Shown piece after piece: positions 20,157-31,744 of a DNA stretch of 64,000 nt (position 1 is the first letter of the stretch; every line of letters begins with the position of its first letter). The notes under the pieces are model-generated. The model did no database searches, was not told the origin of the DNA, and saw only the letters and a list, made by a program, of their open reading frames with translations. The position numbers and the translations under genes were made by a program. The stretch is from an uncultured Flavobacteriales bacterium. GTDB lineage: Bacteria; Bacteroidota; Bacteroidia; Flavobacteriales_G; Salibacteraceae. The stretch lies in NCBI GenBank assembly GCA_913062955.1, contig CAJXZP010000008.1:1-64000 (forward strand). The letters run 5' to 3'.

Positions 20157-21583
20157 AAGATTTTGAAAAAGGTCAAATTATTGTCGACAAGAATGTGGTA
20201 ACCTACCACGATTTGAAATACTTTATTGTAGAGTTAAATGACAAGTTTCGACCAGATAACCTAATCAAATATGACGTCCTATTAATTGATATTAAAGAAG
20301 ATGAACTGGTTACTTATGTCGTTAAACAGATAAGAACTCATATAAATCCGAGGATTTATATGATGCCCATATTTCTACTCTCTACCACAGATTTTCATGA
20401 AGTGGTTACCACCCATTTAACGGATGGTATTTTACCTTCCATTAACCATTTAGATTCTATTGAACCAAGAGCATTGGACATTAAGGCCAATATTGAACGA
20501 ATCAATCATCCTAAAGTATTAAGTTTTGAGTCCCAAATGATCAACAGAACTTTGAACTTAATGTATACCAGGAATAAAAAGGTCTTAAATCCTATACCCT
20601 ATTTCCATTCTGGAATTGGGTATTATTATCCCGAGCTATCCATCAATTTCGATCATAGGGATGAAAGTGGCGCATTAAAAATTTTGGAGATAGCCGAACA
20701 AGAAGGACTTTTTCAATCCGAGTTTCATGAACGTGTCTATTGCTGTAATAATTGCAATGGTAGTTACTTAAACTATCGGGAAGTTTGTCCAAAATGCAAT
20801 TCTTCAGATTCAATATCTCAAGATTTAGTTCACCATTTCCCCTGTGCCTATGTTGGGCCTATTGAAGATTTCAAAAACAATATTGATGACCAATTAGACT
20901 GTCCGAAGTGTAATAAAACGCTTCGCCATATTGGAGTAGATTATGACAAACCATCGGTATTGTATACTTGTAACAGTTGTCATCACCGCTTCCAAGACTA
21001 TTATACCAAAGCTAAATGTATCACTTGTGGTACCGAAAATGATGTAGAACATTTGGTTCCTTTTTCCATCAAGAAATACATTATGACCAAAAAAGGGGAA
21101 AATGTAGCGATTAATGGATATATCAATATCGAAAAACAATTAGAGTCATTGGAAGGTACGGTAACTATGGCCATTTTCAAAGTACTGTTGACTTACGAAA
21201 TTCAGCGACTACATACGCAAGGCTATCAATCCAATATTGGTTACATCCATGTACAACATGCCGCTGCTGTAGCCGGTGTTTTAGGGCTTGAAAAACAAAA
21301 AGCCTTAATGAATGACTTAGTTCAAATGCTGAAAAGTAATTTAAACCCTTCGGATTTTGTAAGTTTTTACAACTCATCAACAATCGTTTTTTCATTTGTA
21401 AATACCAAACACAAGGAAGCCAAAGAGGCCATCGAAGAAATGAAAGACCTATCAGAAAGGTTGTTACGTAAATCATTTGAAAAGGTTCATATTGAAGTCC
21501 GTACAGATGTTATCGCATTAAAACTAGGAGGTGAGGTAGAATCTGTAGTCAATTCTATGGTATTTCCGTTAACAAAAATGTAA
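20150..21583 (+). CDS. receiver-like + TackOD1-like zinc-ribbon + GGDEF-like (signature-less) cytosolic protein
   Basis: CCNNCNGSYLNYREVCPKCNS ... CPKCNKTLRHIGVDYDKPSVLYTCNSCHHRFQDYYTKAKCITCG (paired CxxC ribbons) followed by a nucleotidyl-cyclase-like C-domain 'NLNPSDFVSFYNSSTIVFSFVNT' in which the GGDEF position reads NSSTI. Confidence 0.6.
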   Translation: MVEDFEKGQIIVDKNVVTYHDLKYFIVELNDKFRPDNLIKYDVLLIDIKEDELVTYVVKQIRTHINPRIYMMPIFLLSTTDFHEVVTTHLTDGILPSINHLDSIEPRALDIKANIERINHPKVLSFESQMINRTLNLMYTRNKKVLNPIPYFHSGIGYYYPELSINFDHRDESGALKILEIAEQEGLFQSEFHERVYCCNNCNGSYLNYREVCPKCNSSDSISQDLVHHFPCAYVGPIEDFKNNIDDQLDCPKCNKTLRHIGVDYDKPSVLYTCNSCHHRFQDYYTKAKCITCGTENDVEHLVPFSIKKYIMTKKGENVAINGYINIEKQLESLEGTVTMAIFKVLLTYEIQRLHTQGYQSNIGYIHVQHAAAVAGVLGLEKQKALMNDLVQMLKSNLNPSDFVSFYNSSTIVFSFVNTKHKEAKEAIEEMKDLSERLLRKSFEKVHIEVRTDVIALKLGGEVESVVNSMVFPLTKM

Positions 21584-21589
21584 ATTCAA

Positions 21590-22909
21590 ATGGATGTTTT
21601 CGGAGCGGAAATACAAGAGTTTTTTCATTACCTAAGATCCGTAGGTTTTAGTAAATTACTTCGTGTTTTTTGGTTTTTCTTCTTTTTTGAGTTTTTTCGT
21701 TATGTTATTGTCGATTTAATTTCGCTCGTTTTCATTATGTGGGACCGAAAACGAAATAGAAACAACTACGAAGATGCCAAACGAAGAATGTGGCTAGAAC
21801 TCCCTTTGGTTTCTATTGTTGTTCCCGGTAAAAACGAAGGAAAACACATCTATAAATTAACCACTTCATTAAAAGAACAAACCTACAAAAACTTCGAGTT
21901 GATAATTGTAGATGATGGTTCAGATGATGATACCGAAATCATTTGTAAAAGCTTAAAAAAAAATGGGCTAATAGACTATTTCATACGAAACGAAGTTCGT
22001 GGAGGAAAGGCTTCAGGCGCCAACACGGCCCTTCGAATAGCCAGAGGAAAATACGTGGTCCACTTAGATGCTGATTGTTCCTATGACTTTGATGCCATTG
22101 AAAACATTATCATACCCTTTTATGAAAGCCCCGATGTAGGTGCCGTAGGAGGCAACGTAATGGTTCGGAATTATAAAGAATCCCTAGCCACCACCCTACA
22201 ATCATTTGAATATACAGATGCCATAAGCATTGGCAGAATGGTAGCTAGCTACTTGGGGATTTACCGTGTGGTTTCGGGTGCTTTTGGTGCCTTTAGAATG
22301 GATATATTACAACGGGTTCAGGGCTGGGATATAGGCCCCGGGTTAGATGGTGACATTACTGTCAAATTTAGAAAACTCGGTTACAAAATAAAGTTTGAAG
22401 ACCGAGCTGTTTGTCAAACCAATGTTCCCAATAGTTTTAGAAAATTAACCAAGCAACGTTTGCGCTGGGATAAATCTCTGATCCGATTTAGACTTAGAAA
22501 ACACTCCGATGTATTTTTCCCTTCTCAAAATTTTAGCTTAACAAATTTCATTTCCTTTATAGAAAACATCACCTACACACTTGTACTGAATATAAAATGG
22601 TACATCTATGCGAGTGATATGATCTATAATTTTGCTTCCGTACTCCCGTTTATTATTGTCATGAACTTTTTTCTTTACACCACCACAAATATGTTTAAGC
22701 TTTTGGTTTTCAATATATTTAGAGAACGGAAAAACACCCCCTTTTCCTACTTCGTTTTGTATGTGCCATTGATGGTTTTCTACCATGGATACTACCTACG
22801 TATCGTAAGAACGATTGCTTATATCAAAGAATTCTTCTTTAAACAATCGTATAAAGACCCATGGAACCCTGAGAAAACTTCCATAAAAGCACTGGAAATT
22901 GGAATTTAA
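21590..22909 (+). CDS. family 2 processive glycosyltransferase (PgaC/BcsA-like)
   Basis: VSIVVPGKNEG, IIVDDGSDDDT, HLDADCS, GLDGDIT, KQRLRWDKS (Q-x-x-R-W) plus flanking TM segments. Confidence 0.9.
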   Translation: MDVFGAEIQEFFHYLRSVGFSKLLRVFWFFFFFEFFRYVIVDLISLVFIMWDRKRNRNNYEDAKRRMWLELPLVSIVVPGKNEGKHIYKLTTSLKEQTYKNFELIIVDDGSDDDTEIICKSLKKNGLIDYFIRNEVRGGKASGANTALRIARGKYVVHLDADCSYDFDAIENIIIPFYESPDVGAVGGNVMVRNYKESLATTLQSFEYTDAISIGRMVASYLGIYRVVSGAFGAFRMDILQRVQGWDIGPGLDGDITVKFRKLGYKIKFEDRAVCQTNVPNSFRKLTKQRLRWDKSLIRFRLRKHSDVFFPSQNFSLTNFISFIENITYTLVLNIKWYIYASDMIYNFASVLPFIIVMNFFLYTTTNMFKLLVFNIFRERKNTPFSYFVLYVPLMVFYHGYYLRIVRTIAYIKEFFFKQSYKDPWNPEKTSIKALEIGI

Positions 22910-24183
22910 CGTTTCACTGCCAAAGACTGTACGGACACAATTTCGCCTCCATCATATAGTTTCAAATAATAAACTCCAATGGGTAAATCTGAAGTAGAAA
23001 TCAACACTACTTTTTGAGAATGACCAACCACTTTGGTTCTCATTAAATGCCCCGTAGTATTGTACAGATACACGACCCTATTTGATGGGGTATTCAAACC
23101 TGTTATTTCCACATTTACATAGGAAGATGATGGATTTGGATACACCGATAAATGCGCATTACTTACAAAATCAGAAACTCCTAAGGTAATGGATACCGTA
23201 TCCAAATAAGTATCCAGCCTACCACATTTAGAGGCCTGTAGTGTTACATAATACTCTCCTGGTGTACCATATATATGTTGTGGACTCTCTATTAAGCTAG
23301 AATCACCATCTCCAAAAAACCATACATAATCATCTGCTTGTGTCGAGTTGTTGGTAAAATCAAACGTACTCTGATTTTGGTTAAAAGAGAAATTCGCAAT
23401 GGGATCATATTCCCCAATATTCCATTGCAACATATTGTCAAACACCACTGATTTTGCTGCCATTCTAATGGTGGAGGCCTCCGAAGCAGTCAAACCGCCA
23501 TCAAATGTAATCAGGGTAGGATCTTTTCTAAATATGGTGACATAAAAAGCACAGGCAGCCGCGTAAGATCCAGCGAGAGAAGGATGTGATTCATCAGGTG
23601 AATACAGTTCTATCAACGGATAATTATTTCGAATATCACGCCAGACCGCCCCTACCGGAGAGACCAAAGCATCATTATCTTCCGCCATTTCCTGATAGCG
23701 TTCGTTCAATAAACTATCCATACCCTCATAGGTACACACCGGTGGCCAAAAAGCACAATTAGATGCATCCCCATTTTTCCGTCCCCAGGTCATAAAAAAA
23801 ATGGGCATCGAACAATCGGATCCCGATCGAATAGAATCACATAATGTTTTAGCATACGGATAAACATCCGATTGCACTTGGCCAATTGGCCAAGATGGTT
23901 CTTGACTTTGGGCTTGCAACACCACAAAATCCCAATCTTGGGCTGCAATTTTTGTGAGCGTTTGATTATTGGTCACATGATTTAAAAATCGCGTCCCACC
24001 CGGAGTTGATTGATCCGTAACCATGCTATCCCCTGCGGTTAATGCCATGTCTTTCAGCAATTCAGGCAAATCATTATAGTAGGTATAACTATTCCCAATA
24101 AACAACACCTTCTTTTCTTGACCATGGCCCATAATGGCGACAACACTTAATCCTAGTAGGATTCCAACAATCTTCTTTCTCAT
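22906..24183 (-). CDS. SGNH/GDSL-like hydrolase with PKD domain and T9SS type A sorting domain
   Basis: VLFIGNSYTYYNDLPELLKDMA, DFVVLQAQSQEP, DESHPSLAGSYAAACAFY; PKD 'YVWFFGDGDSSLIESPQHIYGTPGEYYVTLQA'; CTD 'LSVYPNPSSSYVNVEI...LPIGVYYLKLYDGG'. Confidence 0.88.
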   Translation of the reverse strand: MRKKIVGILLGLSVVAIMGHGQEKKVLFIGNSYTYYNDLPELLKDMALTAGDSMVTDQSTPGGTRFLNHVTNNQTLTKIAAQDWDFVVLQAQSQEPSWPIGQVQSDVYPYAKTLCDSIRSGSDCSMPIFFMTWGRKNGDASNCAFWPPVCTYEGMDSLLNERYQEMAEDNDALVSPVGAVWRDIRNNYPLIELYSPDESHPSLAGSYAAACAFYVTIFRKDPTLITFDGGLTASEASTIRMAAKSVVFDNMLQWNIGEYDPIANFSFNQNQSTFDFTNNSTQADDYVWFFGDGDSSLIESPQHIYGTPGEYYVTLQASKCGRLDTYLDTVSITLGVSDFVSNAHLSVYPNPSSSYVNVEITGLNTPSNRVVYLYNTTGHLMRTKVVGHSQKVVLISTSDLPIGVYYLKLYDGGEIVSVQSLAVKR

Positions 24184-24336
24184 CGTACTTATTTTATTCC
24201 AACCCCATGACTAAAATGTTTATAAAATGGTTGCCTTTCTGTAAGCTTAATTTAACCCAAATTATACTTTTGGCTAAGGTACCGAAAGCTTCATTAAATA
24301 TATTTGAGCGTAAGGTCTAAATAAAATTCCAGTTAA

Positions 24337-26382
24337 ATGATATTATGTCTAGCAGAAAAACCAAGTGTAGCCAAGGATTTAGCAAAAGTTCTGGGGGCAA
24401 AATCGCGCATGGATGGTTATTACGAAGGTAATGGTTATTGGGTTTCATGGACATTTGGACATTTATGTACTTTAAAGGAACCTGGAGATTATACCGAGGT
24501 TTGGAAAAAATGGAACTTGGATGCATTACCCATGTTGCCTACCAATTTTGGTATAAAACTAAAAGATGATAACGGAATAAGAAAACAATACGCTACCATA
24601 GAACGCCTTACCCAAGAATGTAAAGAGGTGATCAATTGCGGGGATGCGGGTCAAGAAGGGGAGTTAATTCAAAGATGGGTATTGGCTAAAGCCAAATTTA
24701 ATAAACCGTTAAAACGTTTATGGATTTCTTCACTTACCGAAGAAGCCATTAAAGAAGGTTTTACCAAATTAGAAGACGGAAACAAATACAATAACCTGTA
24801 TGCAGCTGGAATTGCTCGTGCAGTAGGTGACTGGGTTTTAGGGATGAACGCAACCAGAGTTTTCACACTGAAGTTTGCCGATTTCAAACAAGTTCTTTCC
24901 ATTGGGAGGGTACAAACTCCTACCCTAGCTTTGATTGTAGAACGGCAACATGAAATCAATAAATTTAACTCCGACACCTATTTTGAGTTAAAGACCAAAT
25001 ACCGAGACGTATTATTCTCCGCAGAATCGGGTAAAATCACTGAAAAATTAAAAGGAACGGAATTAATAGATTCCATGAAAGGATCGCAATTTGAAATTAT
25101 TTCCTACACTCAAAAAGAAGGAAAAGAATTACCCCCTTCCTTATATGATTTGACTTCCATTCAGGTAGAATGCAACAAGAAATTTGCTTTTACAGCAGAG
25201 CAAACACTGAATATAGTTCAGAAACTTTATGAACAAAAATTAGTTACCTATCCCAGGGTGGACACCACCTACTTAAGTGATGATATATATCCAAAAGTAG
25301 AAGGAACTTTAAGGAATCTTACGCAGTACGCAGAAATAGTAAATCCTTTATTAGGGAAACCTATTGTAAAATCAAAAAAGGTTTTTAATAACAAAAAGGT
25401 AACCGATCATCACGCCATAATTCCCACTGGAGTCCAAGCCTCCGGATTAACGGACGACTACCAAAAAGTATACGACACTCTTACACGCAGGTTTATTGCC
25501 GTTTTTCATCCGGATTGTATCGTTAGTAATACCACGGTTATAGGGAAAGCTGCCGAAATTGAATTTAAAGCATCCGGTAAGCAAATTCTCAAACCAGGCT
25601 GGCGAGTGGTATACCCAAAAGCGAAAAGTGAAACAAAACCTGAAGCGAAATCTAGCAGTAAATCTGGAGCAAAACCAGAAGACCAGGTGATGCCTGTTTT
25701 TGAAAAAGGAGAAATAGGTCCGCATACTCCTGAGTTACAAGAAAAAAAGACAAAAGCACCTAGTTATTATACGGAAGGGAGTTTATTACGTGCGATGGAA
25801 ACTGCAGGTAAGCAAGTAGATGATGAAGAGTTGCGTGATATTATGAAGGAAAACGGAATTGGAAGACCTTCTACTCGTGCAAATATTATTGAAACCCTCT
25901 TTAAAAGAAACTACATCATTCGGCAAAAGAAAAGGATTTTGGCGACCTCAACCGGAGTTCATTTAATTTCCTTGATCGAAGATGAAACCTTAAAATCGGC
26001 AGAACTTACAGGAATTTGGGAAAAGAAAATACGAGACATTGAAAAGGGTGAATTTTCGGTAGAGGAATTCAAAGCCGAACTATTTGAAATGGTCAACAAC
26101 CTGGTTCACAAGGTCAAACATCAATCTCCGAAGGCCAAAAACATACCCTGCCCAAAATGTAACATTGGGCATTTACTAAAGGGAAAAACTGCCTGGGGTT
26201 GCTCTGATTGGAAACAGGGTTGTAAATTCAAAATTCCCTTTGAATACAAAAAAATAATACTAAGCGAAAAGGATATTGAGAATCTGGTCCACAACAAGGA
26301 GTCTCATTATAGTTACCTAATAAAAGGTAAGGATGAGAAACAAAAAATAAAATTAACAGAGAAACTAACATTATCAGTCTAA
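24337..26382 (+). CDS. topB: DNA topoisomerase III (type IA)
   Basis: MILCLAEKPSVAKDLAKVLG, CGDAGQEGELIQRWV, VLSIGRVQTPTLALIV, LVTYPRVDTTYLS, C-terminal CPKC...C zinc finger. Confidence 0.93.
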   Translation: MILCLAEKPSVAKDLAKVLGAKSRMDGYYEGNGYWVSWTFGHLCTLKEPGDYTEVWKKWNLDALPMLPTNFGIKLKDDNGIRKQYATIERLTQECKEVINCGDAGQEGELIQRWVLAKAKFNKPLKRLWISSLTEEAIKEGFTKLEDGNKYNNLYAAGIARAVGDWVLGMNATRVFTLKFADFKQVLSIGRVQTPTLALIVERQHEINKFNSDTYFELKTKYRDVLFSAESGKITEKLKGTELIDSMKGSQFEIISYTQKEGKELPPSLYDLTSIQVECNKKFAFTAEQTLNIVQKLYEQKLVTYPRVDTTYLSDDIYPKVEGTLRNLTQYAEIVNPLLGKPIVKSKKVFNNKKVTDHHAIIPTGVQASGLTDDYQKVYDTLTRRFIAVFHPDCIVSNTTVIGKAAEIEFKASGKQILKPGWRVVYPKAKSETKPEAKSSSKSGAKPEDQVMPVFEKGEIGPHTPELQEKKTKAPSYYTEGSLLRAMETAGKQVDDEELRDIMKENGIGRPSTRANIIETLFKRNYIIRQKKRILATSTGVHLISLIEDETLKSAELTGIWEKKIRDIEKGEFSVEEFKAELFEMVNNLVHKVKHQSPKAKNIPCPKCNIGHLLKGKTAWGCSDWKQGCKFKIPFEYKKIILSEKDIENLVHNKESHYSYLIKGKDEKQKIKLTEKLTLSV

Positions 26383-26433
26383 GGATCATTAATTTACGCT
26401 ATATTTACTGTCTCAATTTATAAACCAAAGGTT

Positions 26434-28578
26434 ATGGAGAGATTCCGTCTCAAAGAAATAACGGCTACTCTACTATTTTTTACGACTTGTTTTTTTTGTT
26501 ATGGACAATTTTCATTTACACCTAAACGAGCGAATCTAAACCTTAAATTCTCGAACGAAACAGGTTGGACTATTTCAGATATTACAGGTTCAAAAATCCT
26601 GACATCATTCAAGGATCAAAATGCTTATATACAAATTGTCGACCACCAGTTAAAAATATATACCCTACCTAATGGATTGTGGAATACCCACCCCACACTC
26701 CAATTCATGAATAAAATTCATATTCCTCATCAAACCTTTGTAATTGCTACCAATCCTAGTCGATTTGATTCCTTTAGCTCTTTTTGGATATCCGCAACCG
26801 GAGGACATATTCGTATTTTTAAGTATGACGAAACCTTTGAAATAACCACACCAGATGGAAAAAAGCAGAAACGAAGCAACCAAAACGTTACCAATCATAT
26901 TTTCATAAACGGAAATTCTAAAACACAAATATCCAGTAGAAATACCATCTTTATGATTTCCCCAAAGGGCACTATTTTTGAAATTGACCACAAGCTAAAC
27001 ATTTGGAGATTTATTCTTACCAACCGAACTTTAACCCCATGGACTTCCGACCCTCCTACCGAGAAAATGGTCTTTCACATATTCGATTCCAAAGATTTCA
27101 AGACCCTTATCCCTATTGGAAAAAAAGGCAATAAATACATATTTCAAATAATAAATCATGAAAACAAAATGGGAATAGCCTCTCTATCCACCGATTATTT
27201 TCAAATAGAATATCCGATACCGCCCTTATTTGATTTTATTTCACCCTCCCTTTACACCGATTATCATATGGTGTATAACGACAATAAATTGGGGACTCTC
27301 CATTTTTTAGCCTTAGCAGACGAAAATGAAATCCCGATGTTCAAAACGGAATATACGGGGGCAAAAAAATCCATAACCTCCCATGCGAATCAAAACATCT
27401 CTCAGCCTCTTCTCATTGACTATTCTCCCCTTTCCAAAACCAAGTCCTCACAAAATCAGGAATACCTAGAGACTAATCACTTGTTCGGAATTGAAAAAAT
27501 ATCAGATGATTTGCTACTCTATAATGAATATGATAAAGAAAAAGAAATTCACGCTAGTGGGTTGTACCGAGTAAGTCAGGAAAATTGGTACATTAGTCCG
27601 AACCAGAACTTATTAAAATCCTTTCCAAATGCCATCCTTGATTTTAAAATTACAGCAGATGGGAAACCTAGTTACTCCGTTTATTCAAGAAACGGAGGAG
27701 GTTTAGCTTTAAATATTGTAGACAAAAACAGTTCCAAATTTCTCTTTCTCACCTGTCAAGTATTGGAAATGGAAATAGATTCCATGACATGTATTCCTGA
27801 GTATGATACTAATATATTTAAAATTCGAGTAAATGGAAAATGGGGACTTATTGAAATACAAAATGAAAATTTCAAAATCCTTCTTGCCCCAACCTATAAA
27901 CGGATTACGCATTTGGGGGAGAAAAAATCTTTAGTGCTCACTAAAGAGCATTCATTCGATTGGTTTGGGGTGAATTATTCAATTTCAAATTCCTTACCTC
28001 AATTAATTACGGACCAGAACCCTCTTATCATTTATGAACACAACAGCTTTACAAAAGCTCAAAATGCCACCATTGGTACCGCCCAATATATCCACGAACT
28101 CTATATTTACAACAATCCCAATACGAAGGAATCATTAATTTACGATACGAAAGAAAACCTACCCGTTCTTATTACAAATTACACAAAAGCCTACCCCACA
28201 TTTTTACATACAGTGACTTATTTCCACACAAAACCCCGTCATTCCATCTTGAACTACAATTTAAAGATTCAAAAAATCACAAATTTTGATAGTATACACA
28301 TCCAAGGAAATCTGACCCTCTTCCTTAGAAAAGACATGCCAAAGGAAACCTTTACACCATCCAATATAACCATAAAGAATTATCAAATTGGGAGCGCATT
28401 AATCAACAATAAACGCATTAAGGGAGTACAGAAATACGGAGAAATATATTTTCACAACTCCCTTTTCATTGCCAAAGATGCAAGTAAATGGATAATTATT
28501 GATCCCGAAGGAAAGCAAAATTTCCCTCAAGGGCATCCCTCTTTTGCCGCAGCTATCCAATACATCAACAGGCTATAA
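26434..28578 (+). CDS. secreted hypothetical protein with WG-repeat-like segments
   Basis: 714 aa, signal peptide; 'FKIRVNGKWGLIEIQNENFKILLAPTYKRI' WG-like; otherwise unrecognised. Confidence 0.5.
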   Translation: MERFRLKEITATLLFFTTCFFCYGQFSFTPKRANLNLKFSNETGWTISDITGSKILTSFKDQNAYIQIVDHQLKIYTLPNGLWNTHPTLQFMNKIHIPHQTFVIATNPSRFDSFSSFWISATGGHIRIFKYDETFEITTPDGKKQKRSNQNVTNHIFINGNSKTQISSRNTIFMISPKGTIFEIDHKLNIWRFILTNRTLTPWTSDPPTEKMVFHIFDSKDFKTLIPIGKKGNKYIFQIINHENKMGIASLSTDYFQIEYPIPPLFDFISPSLYTDYHMVYNDNKLGTLHFLALADENEIPMFKTEYTGAKKSITSHANQNISQPLLIDYSPLSKTKSSQNQEYLETNHLFGIEKISDDLLLYNEYDKEKEIHASGLYRVSQENWYISPNQNLLKSFPNAILDFKITADGKPSYSVYSRNGGGLALNIVDKNSSKFLFLTCQVLEMEIDSMTCIPEYDTNIFKIRVNGKWGLIEIQNENFKILLAPTYKRITHLGEKKSLVLTKEHSFDWFGVNYSISNSLPQLITDQNPLIIYEHNSFTKAQNATIGTAQYIHELYIYNNPNTKESLIYDTKENLPVLITNYTKAYPTFLHTVTYFHTKPRHSILNYNLKIQKITNFDSIHIQGNLTLFLRKDMPKETFTPSNITIKNYQIGSALINNKRIKGVQKYGEIYFHNSLFIAKDASKWIIIDPEGKQNFPQGHPSFAAAIQYINRL

Positions 28579-28672
28579 TTAGGGTCATTCCATTTCACGA
28601 AACGGGTATAAAAACCCCGCCATTATCGTTTTCAAATAGACCTTAAAAAACTACCTTCGCGCCTCATTTTAA

Positions 28673-30919
<2,247 letters not shown>

Positions 30920-30938
30920 AACCTAGGTTGTATTACAG

Positions 30939-30967
30939 AAAAGACTGCCTCAGAGGCAGTCTTTTTT
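30939..30967 (+). terminator. rho-independent terminator after icd
   Basis: AAAAGACTGCCTcagAGGCAGTCTTTTTT perfect hairpin with U-run. Confidence 0.85.
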
Positions 30968-31019
30968 GTTTTACAGAAATTCTTTATCTTCGGTTAAACA
31001 AACCGAAAAACTAAATATT

Positions 31020-31601
31020 ATGAAAAATACCAAACTCTTTTTACTTTCTGGGATAATGACCCTTTGTATGGTTAACTTATTTGCAGGAGTTAATGATGGA
31101 GGAAAGAAAGGAATACGAGCAGGCTGGCAAATTTCCAACTTTTACGATAATGGAAACTCAGATGACAATCTTAACTCCTTTTATGTTGGCTTATTTGGAG
31201 AAAAAAAATTAGTGCCACTATTACGGTTAGGTGCGGGCTTGGAATACCATACTGTAGGAACCTCACTTTCATCCTCAAACATAACTGCAAAATATACCCG
31301 CCATTCCATTTCTATACCTGTATATCTCCGGATGAAATTAGGCCCTGTATATGCGCTTGGCGGAGTAGCCCCAGATTTCGGAATCTCCAATATTTTTAAA
31401 ATTGATGACGAAAAGATAGACTTAGATGACGAGGCAAAGACCAGCACTTTTGATGCCCCACTTTTTTTAGGAGTCGGTTTCAAAATTGCAATCGTATCCA
31501 TTGAGGCTAGATATCATTGGGGCACCATGAATCTCTCCAAATTAGAAAACAACAATTTCAAACAACAATATTTTCAAATTGGGGCTGCAGTATCCTTTTA
31601 A
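31020..31601 (+). CDS. porin-family/outer-membrane beta-barrel protein
   Basis: MKNTKLFLLSGIMTLCMVNLFAG signal peptide; alternating beta pattern, terminal YFQIGAAVSF. Confidence 0.75.
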   Translation: MKNTKLFLLSGIMTLCMVNLFAGVNDGGKKGIRAGWQISNFYDNGNSDDNLNSFYVGLFGEKKLVPLLRLGAGLEYHTVGTSLSSSNITAKYTRHSISIPVYLRMKLGPVYALGGVAPDFGISNIFKIDDEKIDLDDEAKTSTFDAPLFLGVGFKIAIVSIEARYHWGTMNLSKLENNNFKQQYFQIGAAVSF

Positions 31602-31623
31602 ATCAATTCCTAAACCAATAATT

Positions 31624-31653
31624 AAAGCAAGAGTTCAATCTCTTGCTTTTTTT
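31624..31653 (+). terminator. rho-independent terminator
   Basis: AAAGCAAGAGttcaatCTCTTGCTTT followed by TTTT. Confidence 0.85.
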
Positions 31654-31720
31654 ATGCCTTTAAGTTTTCAACAATTCATTAAAAATCTATCCGTTCTCTT
31701 CTCAACCCTGAAAATGATTT

Positions 31721-31728
31721 TAAATTTG
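31721..31728 (+). promoter_or_regulatory. Bacteroidota -7-like element TAAATTTG upstream of dnaX
   Basis: Matches TAnnTTTG consensus 16 bp before the dnaX ATG; no clear -33 TTG seen. Confidence 0.35.
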
Positions 31729-31744
31729 CGGATAACAAATAAGT

